From Ampullimonas aquatilis (GTDB lineage Bacteria > Pseudomonadota > Gammaproteobacteria > Burkholderiales > Burkholderiaceae_D): a DNA stretch of 64,000 nt. Below, piece by piece: positions 25,819 to 34,567 of this stretch (its first letter is position 1; each line of letters opens with the position of its first letter). Location of the stretch: NCBI RefSeq assembly GCF_049675895.1, contig NZ_CP183834.1, forward strand, positions 682,001-746,000, read 5' to 3'. The position numbers and the translations under genes are program-made. The notes beneath the pieces are model-generated. The model searched no databases. It saw nothing but the letters and a program-made list of their open reading frames with translations, and was not told the origin of the DNA.

Positions 25819-26695
25819 TCTTTTTCTCCATGTGAACCTTGTGGCCCAGGGAGCAGAAAGGAATGAGTTGCAGGCGTGTCGGCAGAGAAAGGCAGGCTGG
25901 GTTACCTGTATGTGAGAGCCTGGTGGATGGTACAAGATACCGTAACCAGGACAGATCAACCCATCAATTGTTGGCAAATAGTGAACTGCGCGGCGCGAAG
26001 AACAATGATTTCAGAAAGAACGGTAGCAGTAAATCAGGTAGCGCGCATTAGCTTGAGCATGCGAAACAACTACTTGAAACAACTGTTTTTTAGTGATCCA
26101 GGCTAACAGCAGCCGCCACATTCACGCCCGGCGCAAGCGCCAGCGAAGTGGTCAACCTGTTTTCAGCAATTTCTGGACTACTTGTTGTGTCATCTGAATC
26201 GAACTCTTGTTATCTTCCTCGAGTCGCTGCATTGAATCTATGACAATTTATCCCGTTTCGGGATGCATCGACCTGAGCCGATATTGCATGATTCGATTTC
26301 AACTCTTGCAGCAAACAACTTCTTTGCAAATAACCCACTGGCCAGCCGCATAATCTAAACAGCCTGTACCAATGAGCAATAATTTTTCTCCGTCAATTGC
26401 AACTAACCAGTGAGCTTGAAGCGCTTCAAGCTTTGGGCATTCCATCCTGCACACCCAATTGGGGAGGGCAAGGTATAGCAAATCAACATTTTGTCTTTGA
26501 CGGTGCTGGCGCCAGCAACAATGCATGGGAAAATGTCGGTTTGACATCAATCTGCAATACGGCGCTGCTCACAAAATCAGCAAAGACGGCTCATTATAGG
26601 CATAAGCTGGCGCAGTTGCAAAATAGAATTAAACAAAGAAAAGGCGGCAAGTTCTTGAATCATCTACAATTTTCATTCTTTCAAAGATTGCTCGC
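25819..26695. other. Long intergenic region between divergent rne and rluC
   Basis: I see no convincing gene in these 877 bp. The left part is probably the rne leader; it contains small hairpins such as ATCCCG-TTT-CGGGAT (26250-26264) and GGCGC-AA-GCGCC near 26137. The right end carries a good minus-strand promoter and must also hold the rluC promoter. A short minus-strand open frame (26299-26550) lacks family features and is not called. Confidence 0.6.
26593..26621 (-). promoter_or_regulatory. Predicted sigma-70 promoter for rne
   Basis: On the minus strand, TTGCAA (26621-26616) and a consensus TATAAT (26598-26593) are separated by exactly 17 bp. Transcription would start near 26586, giving rne an untranslated leader of about 770 nt. 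A long rne leader that mediates RNase E autoregulation is known in E. coli (about 360 nt); here it would be longer. Confidence 0.6.
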
Positions 26696-27778
26696 ATGAC
26701 TATTCCCGACTCCGCTTCAACAAACAGGCCGCTTGGCGGTCCGGCACTCAGTGTTTCCTATCACAATATTGATGAGGGAGCGGAGGGGCAAAGGATTGAT
26801 AATTATTTGCTCAGGGTACTTAAGGGCGTACCCAAGAGCCATGTTTACCGGATCTTGCGCTCCGGTGAAGTGCGGGTCAACAAGGGCCGAATTGATGCGA
26901 CCTATCGACTGAAAATTGGCGATAGAGTCAGGGTGCCGCCAATCCGTATGGAAGAAAAATCTGCCGCGCGTGATGAGCAGCACCTGCAACAGCAGGCCGA
27001 GCGACTGGCTTTTCCGGTTTTGCTGGAGGACGAAGCGCTTTTGGTAATTAATAAACCCGCCGGAGTGGCGGTGCATGGCGGTTCTGGCATTAGTCTGGGC
27101 GTGATTGAGGCCTTGCGTGCTCAGCGTCCACAAGCCAAATTTTTGGAACTGGTGCATCGTCTGGATCGAGAAACCTCAGGTGTTTTGCTGGTAGCCAAAA
27201 AACGCAGTGCCTTGACTCATCTGCATACGCAAATTCGCAATGAATCGGGTGATGATTTAGTCGGTAAATCTTATTTGGCGCTGGTGGTGGGCCATATTGA
27301 TAAAAAGCGCTTTCATGCCAAGCAGCCCTTGTTGAAGTACTTGTTGGCTGACGGTGAGCGACGCGTGCGGGTTGATCCGACGGGACAACAATCGCACACG
27401 ATATTCGATGTGTTGGGTCATTTTGAGGGAGCTGGCCAGTCATTTACTCTGGTTCGCGCTACGTTAAAGACTGGCCGTACTCATCAGATTCGAGTGCATC
27501 TGCAGGCTGCTGGTTTTCCCATATTGGGCGATGAAAAATATGGCCTTTATGACTTGAATAAAACCATGGCGCGCTCATTTGCCCAGGGTGGGCTTGGATT
27601 TAAACGGATGTTCCTGCATGCCCATCAACTTTCGTTTATCCATCCACGAACCGAAGCCAAAGTGGGTGTGACAGCGCATTTGCCTGAAGAGTGCGGCGCC
27701 TTATTAGCGCGATTGGGGCAGCAAGGCGATGTGACCGGTCTGGCAGCACTGCGTGATTTGCAGGTCAATATTGAATGA
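26696..27778 (+). CDS. rluC: 23S rRNA pseudouridine synthase RluC
   Basis: A 360-residue RluA-family pseudouridine synthase. An N-terminal S4 RNA-binding domain (about residues 30-85, with RILRSGEVRVNKGR) precedes the catalytic domain with HRLDRETSGVLLVAKK (catalytic Asp at about 157), GRTHQIRVHLQAAGFPILGD and FLHAHQLSFIHP. RluC modifies positions 955, 2504 and 2580 in E. coli numbering. Divergent from rne, an arrangement common in proteobacteria. The RluC name rests on this context and the S4 domain. Confidence 0.92.
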   Translation: MTIPDSASTNRPLGGPALSVSYHNIDEGAEGQRIDNYLLRVLKGVPKSHVYRILRSGEVRVNKGRIDATYRLKIGDRVRVPPIRMEEKSAARDEQHLQQQAERLAFPVLLEDEALLVINKPAGVAVHGGSGISLGVIEALRAQRPQAKFLELVHRLDRETSGVLLVAKKRSALTHLHTQIRNESGDDLVGKSYLALVVGHIDKKRFHAKQPLLKYLLADGERRVRVDPTGQQSHTIFDVLGHFEGAGQSFTLVRATLKTGRTHQIRVHLQAAGFPILGDEKYGLYDLNKTMARSFAQGGLGFKRMFLHAHQLSFIHPRTEAKVGVTAHLPEECGALLARLGQQGDVTGLAALRDLQVNIE

Positions 27779-27797
27779 CTTTTAAAGGTTGGGCGTG

Positions 27798-28454
27798 ATG
27801 AGCAGGAAATTTAATCTGGTGGTATTTGACTGGGATGGCACCTTGATGGATTCGACCGTGGCGATTACACGCTCGATTCAGGCTGCGTGTCGAGATTTGT
27901 CTTTGCCCGTGCCGGGTGATGATGTTGCCAGTCATGTGATCGGTCTGGGGCTGGGTGATGCTTTGCGCATGGCGGTGCCAAGTTTGCCTGAAGCCGATTA
28001 TGGGCGTATGTCAGAGCGTTATCGTCATCATTATTTAAGTAAGGATCATGAGCTGGAACTCTTTAGCGGGATTCGGCCCATGCTGGATCAATTGCGTGGG
28101 CAGGGTTACTTTTTGGCCGTGGCGACGGGTAAATCACGTGTGGGGTTAAATCGGGCCATGAGTCAGGCAGGTATTACCCATTTATTTGATGCCACGCGTT
28201 GTGCCGATGAGACTTTTTCCAAGCCCAATCCGGCCATGTTGTTGGAGTTGACTCGTTTTCTTGGGCAGGATATGCAAAAGACACTGATGATCGGTGACAC
28301 TACCCATGATCTACAAATGGCCGCCAATGCAGGTGCCAAGGCGGTCGGGGTAGCTTATGGCGCTCATCCTTTACCGATTTTGCTTGAGCATGCCCCAATG
28401 TATGTGGCTAAAACAGTCCCTGAGTTGCACGGTTGGTTGCAGGAGAATCTATGA
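27798..28454 (+). CDS. HAD-superfamily hydrolase (phosphoglycolate phosphatase-like)
   Basis: A 218-residue HAD hydrolase with the nucleophile motif VVFDWDGTLMDST (about residue 9), motif II VATGKSR, Lys in FSKPNPAM, and motif IV MIGDTTHDLQMAANAGA. It resembles the Gph-like HAD protein that commonly follows rluC in Burkholderiales; its substrate is not known. The ATG at 27798 is preferred over a TTG three codons earlier. Its stop overlaps the next start (ATGA). Confidence 0.85.
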   Translation: MSRKFNLVVFDWDGTLMDSTVAITRSIQAACRDLSLPVPGDDVASHVIGLGLGDALRMAVPSLPEADYGRMSERYRHHYLSKDHELELFSGIRPMLDQLRGQGYFLAVATGKSRVGLNRAMSQAGITHLFDATRCADETFSKPNPAMLLELTRFLGQDMQKTLMIGDTTHDLQMAANAGAKAVGVAYGAHPLPILLEHAPMYVAKTVPELHGWLQENL

Positions 28455-28837
28455 GCGAAGGTGACGGTCAGAGTTTGTCTGTACAGCTTTGCAGTAGTGA
28501 CAGTTTATTGGAGAGCGACAAGGGTTTTCGCTTTCCCATCAATTATTTTGGTGAGCAGGCCACCGCTTTTGTGGTGCGCTATCAGGGCAAGGTGCAGGCC
28601 TATGTCAACCGCTGCATTCATGTATCGGTCGAACTGGATTGGCAGCACGGCGAATTTTTTGATTCCACCAAACAGTTCTTGATGTGTTCGGTACACGGCT
28701 ATTTATATCGGCCTGACAACGGTATTTGCGAGCATATTCGCCTGCAGCGCATTGGTTTAACCAAATTACATGTATTTGAGCAGGACGGTTGGGTATACTG
28801 GACACCTTCTGACGGTATTCGACCACCGCTGGCCTGA
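28451..28837 (+). CDS. Rieske [2Fe-2S] domain protein
   Basis: A 128-residue soluble protein consisting almost wholly of a Rieske ferredoxin domain. The ligand pairs are CIH (in VNRCIHVSVELDW) and CSVH (in LMCSVHGYLYRP), spaced as in small bacterial Rieske proteins. The ATG at 28451 overlaps the HAD stop codon by 4 nt, indicating an operon with the HAD phosphatase and the following S49 peptidase. Its redox partner is unknown. Confidence 0.88.
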   Translation: MSEGDGQSLSVQLCSSDSLLESDKGFRFPINYFGEQATAFVVRYQGKVQAYVNRCIHVSVELDWQHGEFFDSTKQFLMCSVHGYLYRPDNGICEHIRLQRIGLTKLHVFEQDGWVYWTPSDGIRPPLA

Positions 28838-28850
28838 CTATTTACCTATC

Positions 28851-29921
28851 ATGACTGATCCCAATTTACCCAACGAATCGGCTCGCACCGAGCCAGAATT
28901 CGACCCTAATCGCACTGTCAATCCCATGGAAGAAGTTTTGCGCCGTGCCACGCCAGATAAAAAAGAAATCACAGCCAGTGGCAATTCAGGCTGGGAGCGC
29001 GAAGTGATTGAAAAACTCCTGCTGGCCAATGTGCGTGAGCAACGCTCGGCGCGCCGCTGGAGTATCTTCATGCGTCTGCTGACCTTGAGTCTGATTGTTG
29101 GCGGTATCTGGTATGCGATGACGGTCGAGAAAAAAACTATCGTTAATCCGACCAGCCCTCATACCGCACTAATTAATCTGGAAGGTGAAATCAGTGCTGA
29201 TGGCCTGGCCAGCGCCAGCAATATCAATAGTGCCTTGCAAAGTGCGTTTGAAGATTCGGGTACCCAGGGCGTAGTGCTGCGCATTAATAGCCCGGGTGGT
29301 TCGCCGGTGCAGGCTGGGATGATGAATGATGAAATTCGCCGGCTGCGCGAAGAGCATCCCAAGGTGCCCGTGTATGTGGTGGTGGAAGAGATCTGTGCCT
29401 CGGGTGGTTATTATGTCGCCGTTGCTGCGGACAAGATTTTTGTCGACAAGGCCAGCATTGTCGGCTCGATTGGTGTGTTGATGGATGGTTTTGGTTTTAC
29501 TGGTGTCATGGATAAGGTTGGTGTGGAGCGTCGTTTGTTGACTGCCGGTGAAAATAAAGGCTTTCTTGATCCGTTTTCGCCAGTGAGCGATAAGCAAAAA
29601 GAATTTGCGTTAAACATGCTCAAACAGATTCACCAGCAATTTATTGAGGTCGTGAAAACAGGTCGGGGCGATCGCCTTAAAGAGCAGGCTGATACTTTCT
29701 CCGGTTTGTTCTGGAGTGGTCAGCAAAGTGTGGCGATGGGGCTGGCAGACGATTTCGGTACGGTGGATTCGGTGGCGCGCGATGTCATCAAGGCGGAAGA
29801 TATTGTGGACTATACGCCGCAAGAAAATCTGGCCGAGCGTGTCGCCAAACGGTTTGGCGCCTCGTTTGGTCAGGGCGCTGTCAAAGCCTTGCTGAGTTCT
29901 GGGAAATTTCTTTTGAAATAA
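28851..29921 (+). CDS. sppA: S49 family signal peptide peptidase (SppA-like)
   Basis: A 356-residue inner-membrane serine peptidase. One helix (about residues 70-92) follows a hydrophilic N-terminus. The protease core has LRINSPGGSPVQAG, the catalytic Ser region ASIVGSIGVLMDGFGF and the Lys within EEICASGGYYVAVAADKI. It is the single-domain short form, not the ~600-residue E. coli SppA. The ATG at 28851 lies 13 bp after the Rieske gene; an upstream in-frame start would overlap that gene heavily. Confidence 0.88.
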   Translation: MTDPNLPNESARTEPEFDPNRTVNPMEEVLRRATPDKKEITASGNSGWEREVIEKLLLANVREQRSARRWSIFMRLLTLSLIVGGIWYAMTVEKKTIVNPTSPHTALINLEGEISADGLASASNINSALQSAFEDSGTQGVVLRINSPGGSPVQAGMMNDEIRRLREEHPKVPVYVVVEEICASGGYYVAVAADKIFVDKASIVGSIGVLMDGFGFTGVMDKVGVERRLLTAGENKGFLDPFSPVSDKQKEFALNMLKQIHQQFIEVVKTGRGDRLKEQADTFSGLFWSGQQSVAMGLADDFGTVDSVARDVIKAEDIVDYTPQENLAERVAKRFGASFGQGAVKALLSSGKFLLK

Positions 29922-29929
29922 GCCTTTTT

Positions 29930-30008
29930 AAGGAGTATGTGTGAAAACCATGCTCCTTAAGTGCTTTAAATAATCTTCTATTTTTATACCCTATGGGGGT
30001 ATATATCC
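29930..30008 (+). repeat. Dispersed ~80-bp AT-rich repeat, copy 3 (diverged)
   Basis: Begins AAGGAGTATGTGTG, carries TTAAGTGC and TCTATTTTTATACC, and ends in ATACCC-TATGG-GGGTAT, a perfect hairpin. The first part can also fold through TTAAGGAG and CTCCTTAA. It fills the short gap between the convergent S49 peptidase and methyltransferase genes, so it may double as a transcription stop. Confidence 0.6.
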
Positions 30009-30010
30009 AG

Positions 30011-30733
30011 TCAATCGGCCAGAAAAAGAAACACAGTCGGTTTTTTGTCAAAGGCGGGGCGCTGTTTTTTCCACTGACTGATTGCTAATGTGCGAATTTG
30101 CTGGCTTGGCAAGGTCAGGTCGGTCGCCACGCACAATCGTGTACGAGCCTGCAGTATGTTGATCAGGGCATCAAACAGTGCGCCATTGCGATAGGGCGTT
30201 TCAATCAGAATCTGGGTTTCTTTTTCCTTGCGTGAGCGCTCTTCCAGTTTTTTGAGTGTGCTGGCCCGGGTAGCGGCATCAGTGGGGACATAGCCGTAAA
30301 AAGTAAAGCGTTGTCCGTTCAGGCCTGATGCCATGAGTGCCAGCAATAGTGAACTTGGGCCAACCAGCGGAATCACTTCGACATCATGCGTGTGCGCCAG
30401 TGCCACTAGGCGCGCGCCTGGGTCGGCTACTGCCGGCACGCCCGCTTCTGAAACAATGCCGCCATCCTGGCCTGCCAAAATAGGGGCAAGCAGGTTGGCA
30501 AGTAGTTGATCGGGTGTGTTGACATCCAATTCGCTAATCATAATTTCTTGAATGGGCTTGGCTAGCGGCGTAACCGCGGCGACTCGTTTTAAATAGGCGC
30601 GCGTGGATTTGGCATTTTCACCAACGAGGTAAGTCAGGCGCGCTGCAATCTGCGCCACAGGCAATGGCATCGTGTCATTGATTGCCACGTCTCCCAACGT
30701 ATTGGGTAAAAGATAGAGTCGACCTGGATTCAT
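30011..30733 (-). CDS. SAM-dependent tetrapyrrole-methylase-fold methyltransferase (RsmI-like)
   Basis: A 240-residue protein of the RsmI/tetrapyrrole methylase fold: RLYLLPNTLGD at the N-terminus, GGIVSEAGVPAVADPGARLV and VIPLVGPSSLLLALMASGLNG for SAM binding, FTFYGYVPTD, and QILIETPYRN. It is a recognised Burkholderiales relative of RsmI beside maf rather than RsmI itself, so the rRNA substrate is not certain. Its start overlaps the maf stop by 4 nt. Confidence 0.83.
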   Translation of the reverse strand: MNPGRLYLLPNTLGDVAINDTMPLPVAQIAARLTYLVGENAKSTRAYLKRVAAVTPLAKPIQEIMISELDVNTPDQLLANLLAPILAGQDGGIVSEAGVPAVADPGARLVALAHTHDVEVIPLVGPSSLLLALMASGLNGQRFTFYGYVPTDAATRASTLKKLEERSRKEKETQILIETPYRNGALFDALINILQARTRLCVATDLTLPSQQIRTLAISQWKKQRPAFDKKPTVFLFLAD

Positions 30734-31389
30734 AAGATTGATTGGGCTTCCTGCAAGACGTCAAATCCTGCGTTGTCGAGCATTGTGCACAGGGCAATTA
30801 GCGGTAGTCCGGTAATGGCAGTCGGGTCACTCGATTCAATGCGCTCGGTGAGAGCGATGCCGAGGCTCTCGGCCTTGGCGCTGCCCGCGCAATCATAGGG
30901 TTGATCAAGGCGGAGATAGGTTTCAATCATGGCATCGTTCAGTTTTCGATACTGAACCTGCGTTTGCACATTGATTTTTTGTAAATGATATGTAAACTGA
31001 CTGGTGTGCGTTGCAGCAGGGATTATTGTGTGTGCCAGGCACAGGGCTGAGTGAAATGTGACGATCTGGCCGCTCATGCGTCGTAATTGTTCGACGGCTT
31101 TGGCATGCGTGCCGGGTTTGCCAATCTGTTCTCCCTGGCAAGTGGCGACTTGATCAGAGCCGATCACCCATAGTTGAGTGGTGGTTTGTGGTGGTTGGGC
31201 CGATGTCCAGGCATTCGCTGCAGCGATGGCTTTTTCGCATGAGAGCCGCAGCGCAGTTGCTTCGGGAGACTCATTATTTATGGGCGTTTCATCGATGTTC
31301 GGTGAGATAATCTGAAACGGTATTTTCAGCCTTCTGAGTAGCTCCTGCCGATATGGCGAGCTGGACCCGAGCAGTAATATTTTTTTCAT
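30730..31389 (-). CDS. maf: Maf-family nucleotide pyrophosphatase
   Basis: A 219-residue house-cleaning enzyme that hydrolyses non-canonical nucleoside triphosphates. LLGSSSPYRQELLRRL at the N-terminus, NIDETPINNESPEATALRLS, VIGSDQVATCQGEQIGKPGT and the late SLGIALTERIESSDPTAITGLP are family signatures. The order with yceD and rpmF fits the YceF (m7GTP) subgroup. It is divergent from yceD with only 35 bp between the start codons. Confidence 0.93.
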   Translation of the reverse strand: MKKILLLGSSSPYRQELLRRLKIPFQIISPNIDETPINNESPEATALRLSCEKAIAAANAWTSAQPPQTTTQLWVIGSDQVATCQGEQIGKPGTHAKAVEQLRRMSGQIVTFHSALCLAHTIIPAATHTSQFTYHLQKINVQTQVQYRKLNDAMIETYLRLDQPYDCAGSAKAESLGIALTERIESSDPTAITGLPLIALCTMLDNAGFDVLQEAQSIL

Positions 31390-31424
31390 TGTGACGGTAT
31401 ATAAAGACAGGGCATGATTGTAGG

Positions 31425-32036
31425 ATGAATATGAATTTAACGTTTCGTGGACAGGCCTTGCAAGCCATCAATCTTTTTGAATTATGTGCTGATCGCGTGC
31501 GTTTGCAGGGTGCCGGTCGAGGTCTTGCCTTTACCGATGTGTTTGAGCGGGCGACCAGCTATATCCCAGAATCGGTTTTAAAAAGTGCCGATCTAATGGA
31601 TCGAGTCCATTTTCATTGGGTGCTTGAGGCTACCCGTAAGGTGCGGCCGGGTACCTCGATCTATGCCAACATACTTGAGCTGCAAGGCGCTGGTGAGATC
31701 CATATGACTTGCCAGCGCTGCCTGCAGCCGGTATTGATAACAGTCGATGTTGCCAGAATCTTTGATGTGGTACTCACTGAGCAAGAGGCCGATGCAGCAC
31801 CGATGGATGACGATGAAATTGATGTCATCGTTGGCAGCAAGCAATTCAATATGATCGAGTTGGTGGAAGATGAGCTGTTATTAAGTATGCCCATTGCGCC
31901 TAAGCATGAGGATTGCTATCTCTTTGAGCAGGTGCAGAATGATGGGGCTGTTGAAGCGGAAGTCAAGGCAGTCAGTGCTTCAGAAAAACCGAATCCTTTT
32001 GCCAAATTGGCTGAGCTTAAGCTGAATAAAAAATGA
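31425..32036 (+). CDS. yceD: YceD/DUF177 family protein
   Basis: A 203-residue acidic cytoplasmic protein with the conserved core GEIHMTCQRCLQPVLITVD (about residues 86-104) and VEDELLLSMPIAPKHEDCYL. DUF177 proteins are nearly always encoded directly upstream of rpmF and have been implicated in 23S rRNA accumulation. The 110-bp gap to rpmF is usual. Confidence 0.9.
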   Translation: MNMNLTFRGQALQAINLFELCADRVRLQGAGRGLAFTDVFERATSYIPESVLKSADLMDRVHFHWVLEATRKVRPGTSIYANILELQGAGEIHMTCQRCLQPVLITVDVARIFDVVLTEQEADAAPMDDDEIDVIVGSKQFNMIELVEDELLLSMPIAPKHEDCYLFEQVQNDGAVEAEVKAVSASEKPNPFAKLAELKLNKK

Positions 32037-32146
32037 TTGCTTGCCGTTGCCTGCCGGTTTGTGAGCTCAAAAATTTCTTGAAACTGGAACATTGCTTGGG
32101 AACATGTTAGAATCGCGGATTAACTCTTCCGAATTCAGGAGTCATC

Positions 32147-32329
32147 ATGGCAGTTCAGCAAAACAAAAAATCACCGTCCAAGCGCGGCATGCATCGTTCA
32201 CACGATTTCTTGGTAGCCCCAAATCTGGCGGTTGAACCAACAACGGGTGAGCAGCATCTGCGCCACCACATTAGCCCCAACGGCTACTATCGCGGCAAAA
32301 AAGTCGTTAAAACCAAAAACGACGAATAA
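32147..32329 (+). CDS. rpmF: 50S ribosomal protein L32
   Basis: A 60-residue basic ribosomal protein beginning AVQQNKKSPSKRGMHRSHDF and containing HHISPNGYYRGKKV, characteristic of bacterial L32. The non-zinc form is seen: the paired cysteines of zinc-binding L32 are absent. AGGAG lies 9 nt upstream. It is followed by plsX, the standard arrangement. Confidence 0.97.
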   Translation: MAVQQNKKSPSKRGMHRSHDFLVAPNLAVEPTTGEQHLRHHISPNGYYRGKKVVKTKNDE

Positions 32330-32442
32330 TTGAGTCTGGCATCACAAGGCATGTTGCGAATTCGCATGCATGATTTTGATGCAGCTTGAGACCTTCCGGT
32401 TCGATTGATTTTGTTGTCAAACCGCAATTCGGCAAAGGTCTC

Positions 32443-33525
32443 ATGACAATAACTATTTCCATTGACTGTATGGGCGGAGATGTTGGTCCGGCTGTGACCG
32501 TGCCCGCTGCAGTTCGTTTTCTTGCGAAATTTCCTGATGTTGAGCTCATTCTTGTTGGACTGGAGGATGCTGTTCGTGTTGAATTGCGTAAGCTGGGTGC
32601 GCAGGATTTGCCGCGCCTGAGTGTTTTGCATGCCAGTGAGGTTGTCGAGATGGATGATCCCGTCGAGTTGGCGTTGCGCAAGAAAAAAGATTCCTCCATG
32701 CGCGTTGCTATCACTCAGGTGAAAGATGGGCGTGCCCAGGCTTGTATCTCAGCCGGTAATACTGGCGCACTGATGGCAGTTTCACGTTATATCCTCAAAA
32801 CTTTGCCGGGTATTGATCGTCCCGCAATTGCCACCGTGATGCCCAATCAAAAAAATGGTTTTACAACCATGCTGGATCTGGGCGCTAATGTGGATTGTTC
32901 TCCCGAGCATCTATTGCAGTTTGCCATCATGGGCAGTGCTCTGGTATCAGCGGTGGACGATAAGGCTAGACCTAGTGTTGGCCTGCTTAATATCGGTGAA
33001 GAAGTCATTAAAGGCAATGAAATCATCAAGCAGGCCGGGGAGTTGCTGCGTAATAGCAGTCTTAACTTTTATGGCAATGTGGAGGGCAACGATATCTTCA
33101 AGGGCACCACGGATATTGTTGTCTGTGATGGTTTTGTTGGTAATGTGGCTTTGAAGACTTCGGAGGGTCTGGCACAGATGATTGTCAGCTTCATCAAAGA
33201 AGAGTTTTCCCGCAATTGGTTAACCAAGCTGGCAGCTTTGGCTGCTATGCCTGTATTAAATCGCTTTAAGCGCCGCGTTGATAATCGTCGATACAATGGT
33301 GCGAGTTTGCTGGGCTTGCGTGGTGTCGTCATTAAAAGCCATGGCTCTGCAGACATTTACGCTTTTGAGTGGGCTTTGCAGCGAGCTTATCATGCAGCCG
33401 CCCACGGTTTGATTGAACGTATTACGACCGCAATGGGGCCGGCGGTGCAAAATCTGACTAGCCCCGGTATGTTTGTCGATTCGACGCTGACCGAGCAATC
33501 CACTTTTACAACAGCAGCTCCCTGA
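32443..33525 (+). CDS. plsX: Phosphate acyltransferase PlsX
   Basis: A 360-residue peripheral membrane enzyme that makes acyl-phosphate from acyl-ACP for phospholipid synthesis. SIDCMGGDVGPAVTVPAA, ISAGNTGALMA, ATVMPNQKNGFTTMLDLGAN and VVCDGFVGNVALKTSEG are family marks. The ATG at 32443 has AAAGG just upstream; a longer frame overlaps the leader region and is rejected. It heads plsX-fabH-fabD-fabG-acpP-fabF. Confidence 0.96.
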   Translation: MTITISIDCMGGDVGPAVTVPAAVRFLAKFPDVELILVGLEDAVRVELRKLGAQDLPRLSVLHASEVVEMDDPVELALRKKKDSSMRVAITQVKDGRAQACISAGNTGALMAVSRYILKTLPGIDRPAIATVMPNQKNGFTTMLDLGANVDCSPEHLLQFAIMGSALVSAVDDKARPSVGLLNIGEEVIKGNEIIKQAGELLRNSSLNFYGNVEGNDIFKGTTDIVVCDGFVGNVALKTSEGLAQMIVSFIKEEFSRNWLTKLAALAAMPVLNRFKRRVDNRRYNGASLLGLRGVVIKSHGSADIYAFEWALQRAYHAAAHGLIERITTAMGPAVQNLTSPGMFVDSTLTEQSTFTTAAP

Positions 33526-33543
33526 TCAGAAAAATACTAATTT

Positions 33544-34521
33544 ATGGCGCGATATTCCAGAATCTCGGGTACAGGAAGTGCATTGCCGGAACGGCGAGTC
33601 AGTAATCATCAGTTGGCAGCACAGCTGGCAGAACAAGGGATAGAAACCAGCGATGAGTGGATATATAGCCGCAGTGGTATCAAGGCCAGACATTTCGTTG
33701 ATGATGGTGTGCTAACCAGTGATCTGGCTGTGACTGCGGCGCGCCAGGCGTTGCAGGCGGCGCAGCTGCAAGCTGATCAGATTGATCTGATTATTGTGGC
33801 TACTTCTACGCCAGACTATGTTTTCCCAAGCACGGCCTGCATTGTGCAAAATAAATTAGGCATTGCCGGTTGTGCTGCCTTTGATGTCCAGGCTGTCTGC
33901 AGTGGTTTTGTTTATGCCTTGTCGACGGCAGATCTCTATATTCGCTCCGGTCAGTATCGCCATGCCTTGGTTATTGGTGCAGAAGTCTTTTCCCGGATTC
34001 TCGATTTTCAGGATCGTACTACTTGCGTATTGTTTGGTGATGGCGCGGGTGCCATTATCCTGTCAGCTTCTGAAGAGCCCGGCATTTTGACGACTAAGCT
34101 GCATGCTGATGGTAGTCATGTCGGCATTCTTTGTGTGCCAGGTAATGTTAAAAACGGTGTGGTACAGGGAAGCGCCTTTTTGCAGATGGATGGTCAGGCT
34201 GTATTCAAGCTGGCAGTCAATGTGCTGGAAAAGGTGGCCAATGAAGTCTTGCAGGCTGCTGAAATGACAGCTGATGCGATTGACTGGTTGATACCTCATC
34301 AGGCCAATATTCGTATCATGCAAGGTACTTGCAAAAAGCTGGGTTTGCCACTCGAAAAACTGGTGGTGACAGTGGATGAACATGGCAATACTTCAGCGGC
34401 CTCCATTCCTTTGGCGCTCGATGTAGCGGTCCGTGATGGTCGTATCCAAAGAGGACAGATGCTGATGCTGGAAGGCGTGGGCGGTGGCTTTACCTGGGGC
34501 GCTACGCTGCTGCGTTACTGA
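33544..34521 (+). CDS. fabH: 3-oxoacyl-ACP synthase III FabH
   Basis: A 325-residue condensing enzyme that joins acetyl-CoA and malonyl-ACP to initiate fatty acid synthesis. The catalytic triad is visible: Cys in DVQAVCSGFVYAL (about 115), His in WLIPHQANIRIM (about 252) and Asn in DEHGNTSAASIPLAL (about 282). It is 18 bp downstream of plsX. Confidence 0.97.
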   Translation: MARYSRISGTGSALPERRVSNHQLAAQLAEQGIETSDEWIYSRSGIKARHFVDDGVLTSDLAVTAARQALQAAQLQADQIDLIIVATSTPDYVFPSTACIVQNKLGIAGCAAFDVQAVCSGFVYALSTADLYIRSGQYRHALVIGAEVFSRILDFQDRTTCVLFGDGAGAIILSASEEPGILTTKLHADGSHVGILCVPGNVKNGVVQGSAFLQMDGQAVFKLAVNVLEKVANEVLQAAEMTADAIDWLIPHQANIRIMQGTCKKLGLPLEKLVVTVDEHGNTSAASIPLALDVAVRDGRIQRGQMLMLEGVGGGFTWGATLLRY

Positions 34522-34567
34522 TCCGTATTCATTCAAAATAACTACAGACACTACTTCTTTTATCAAG

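Noticed and set aside
26299..26550. An 83-codon minus-strand frame in the rne-rluC gap
   Set aside because: Lies inside the predicted rne leader, has no ribosome site or family features, and is cysteine/tryptophan-rich in an unusual way.
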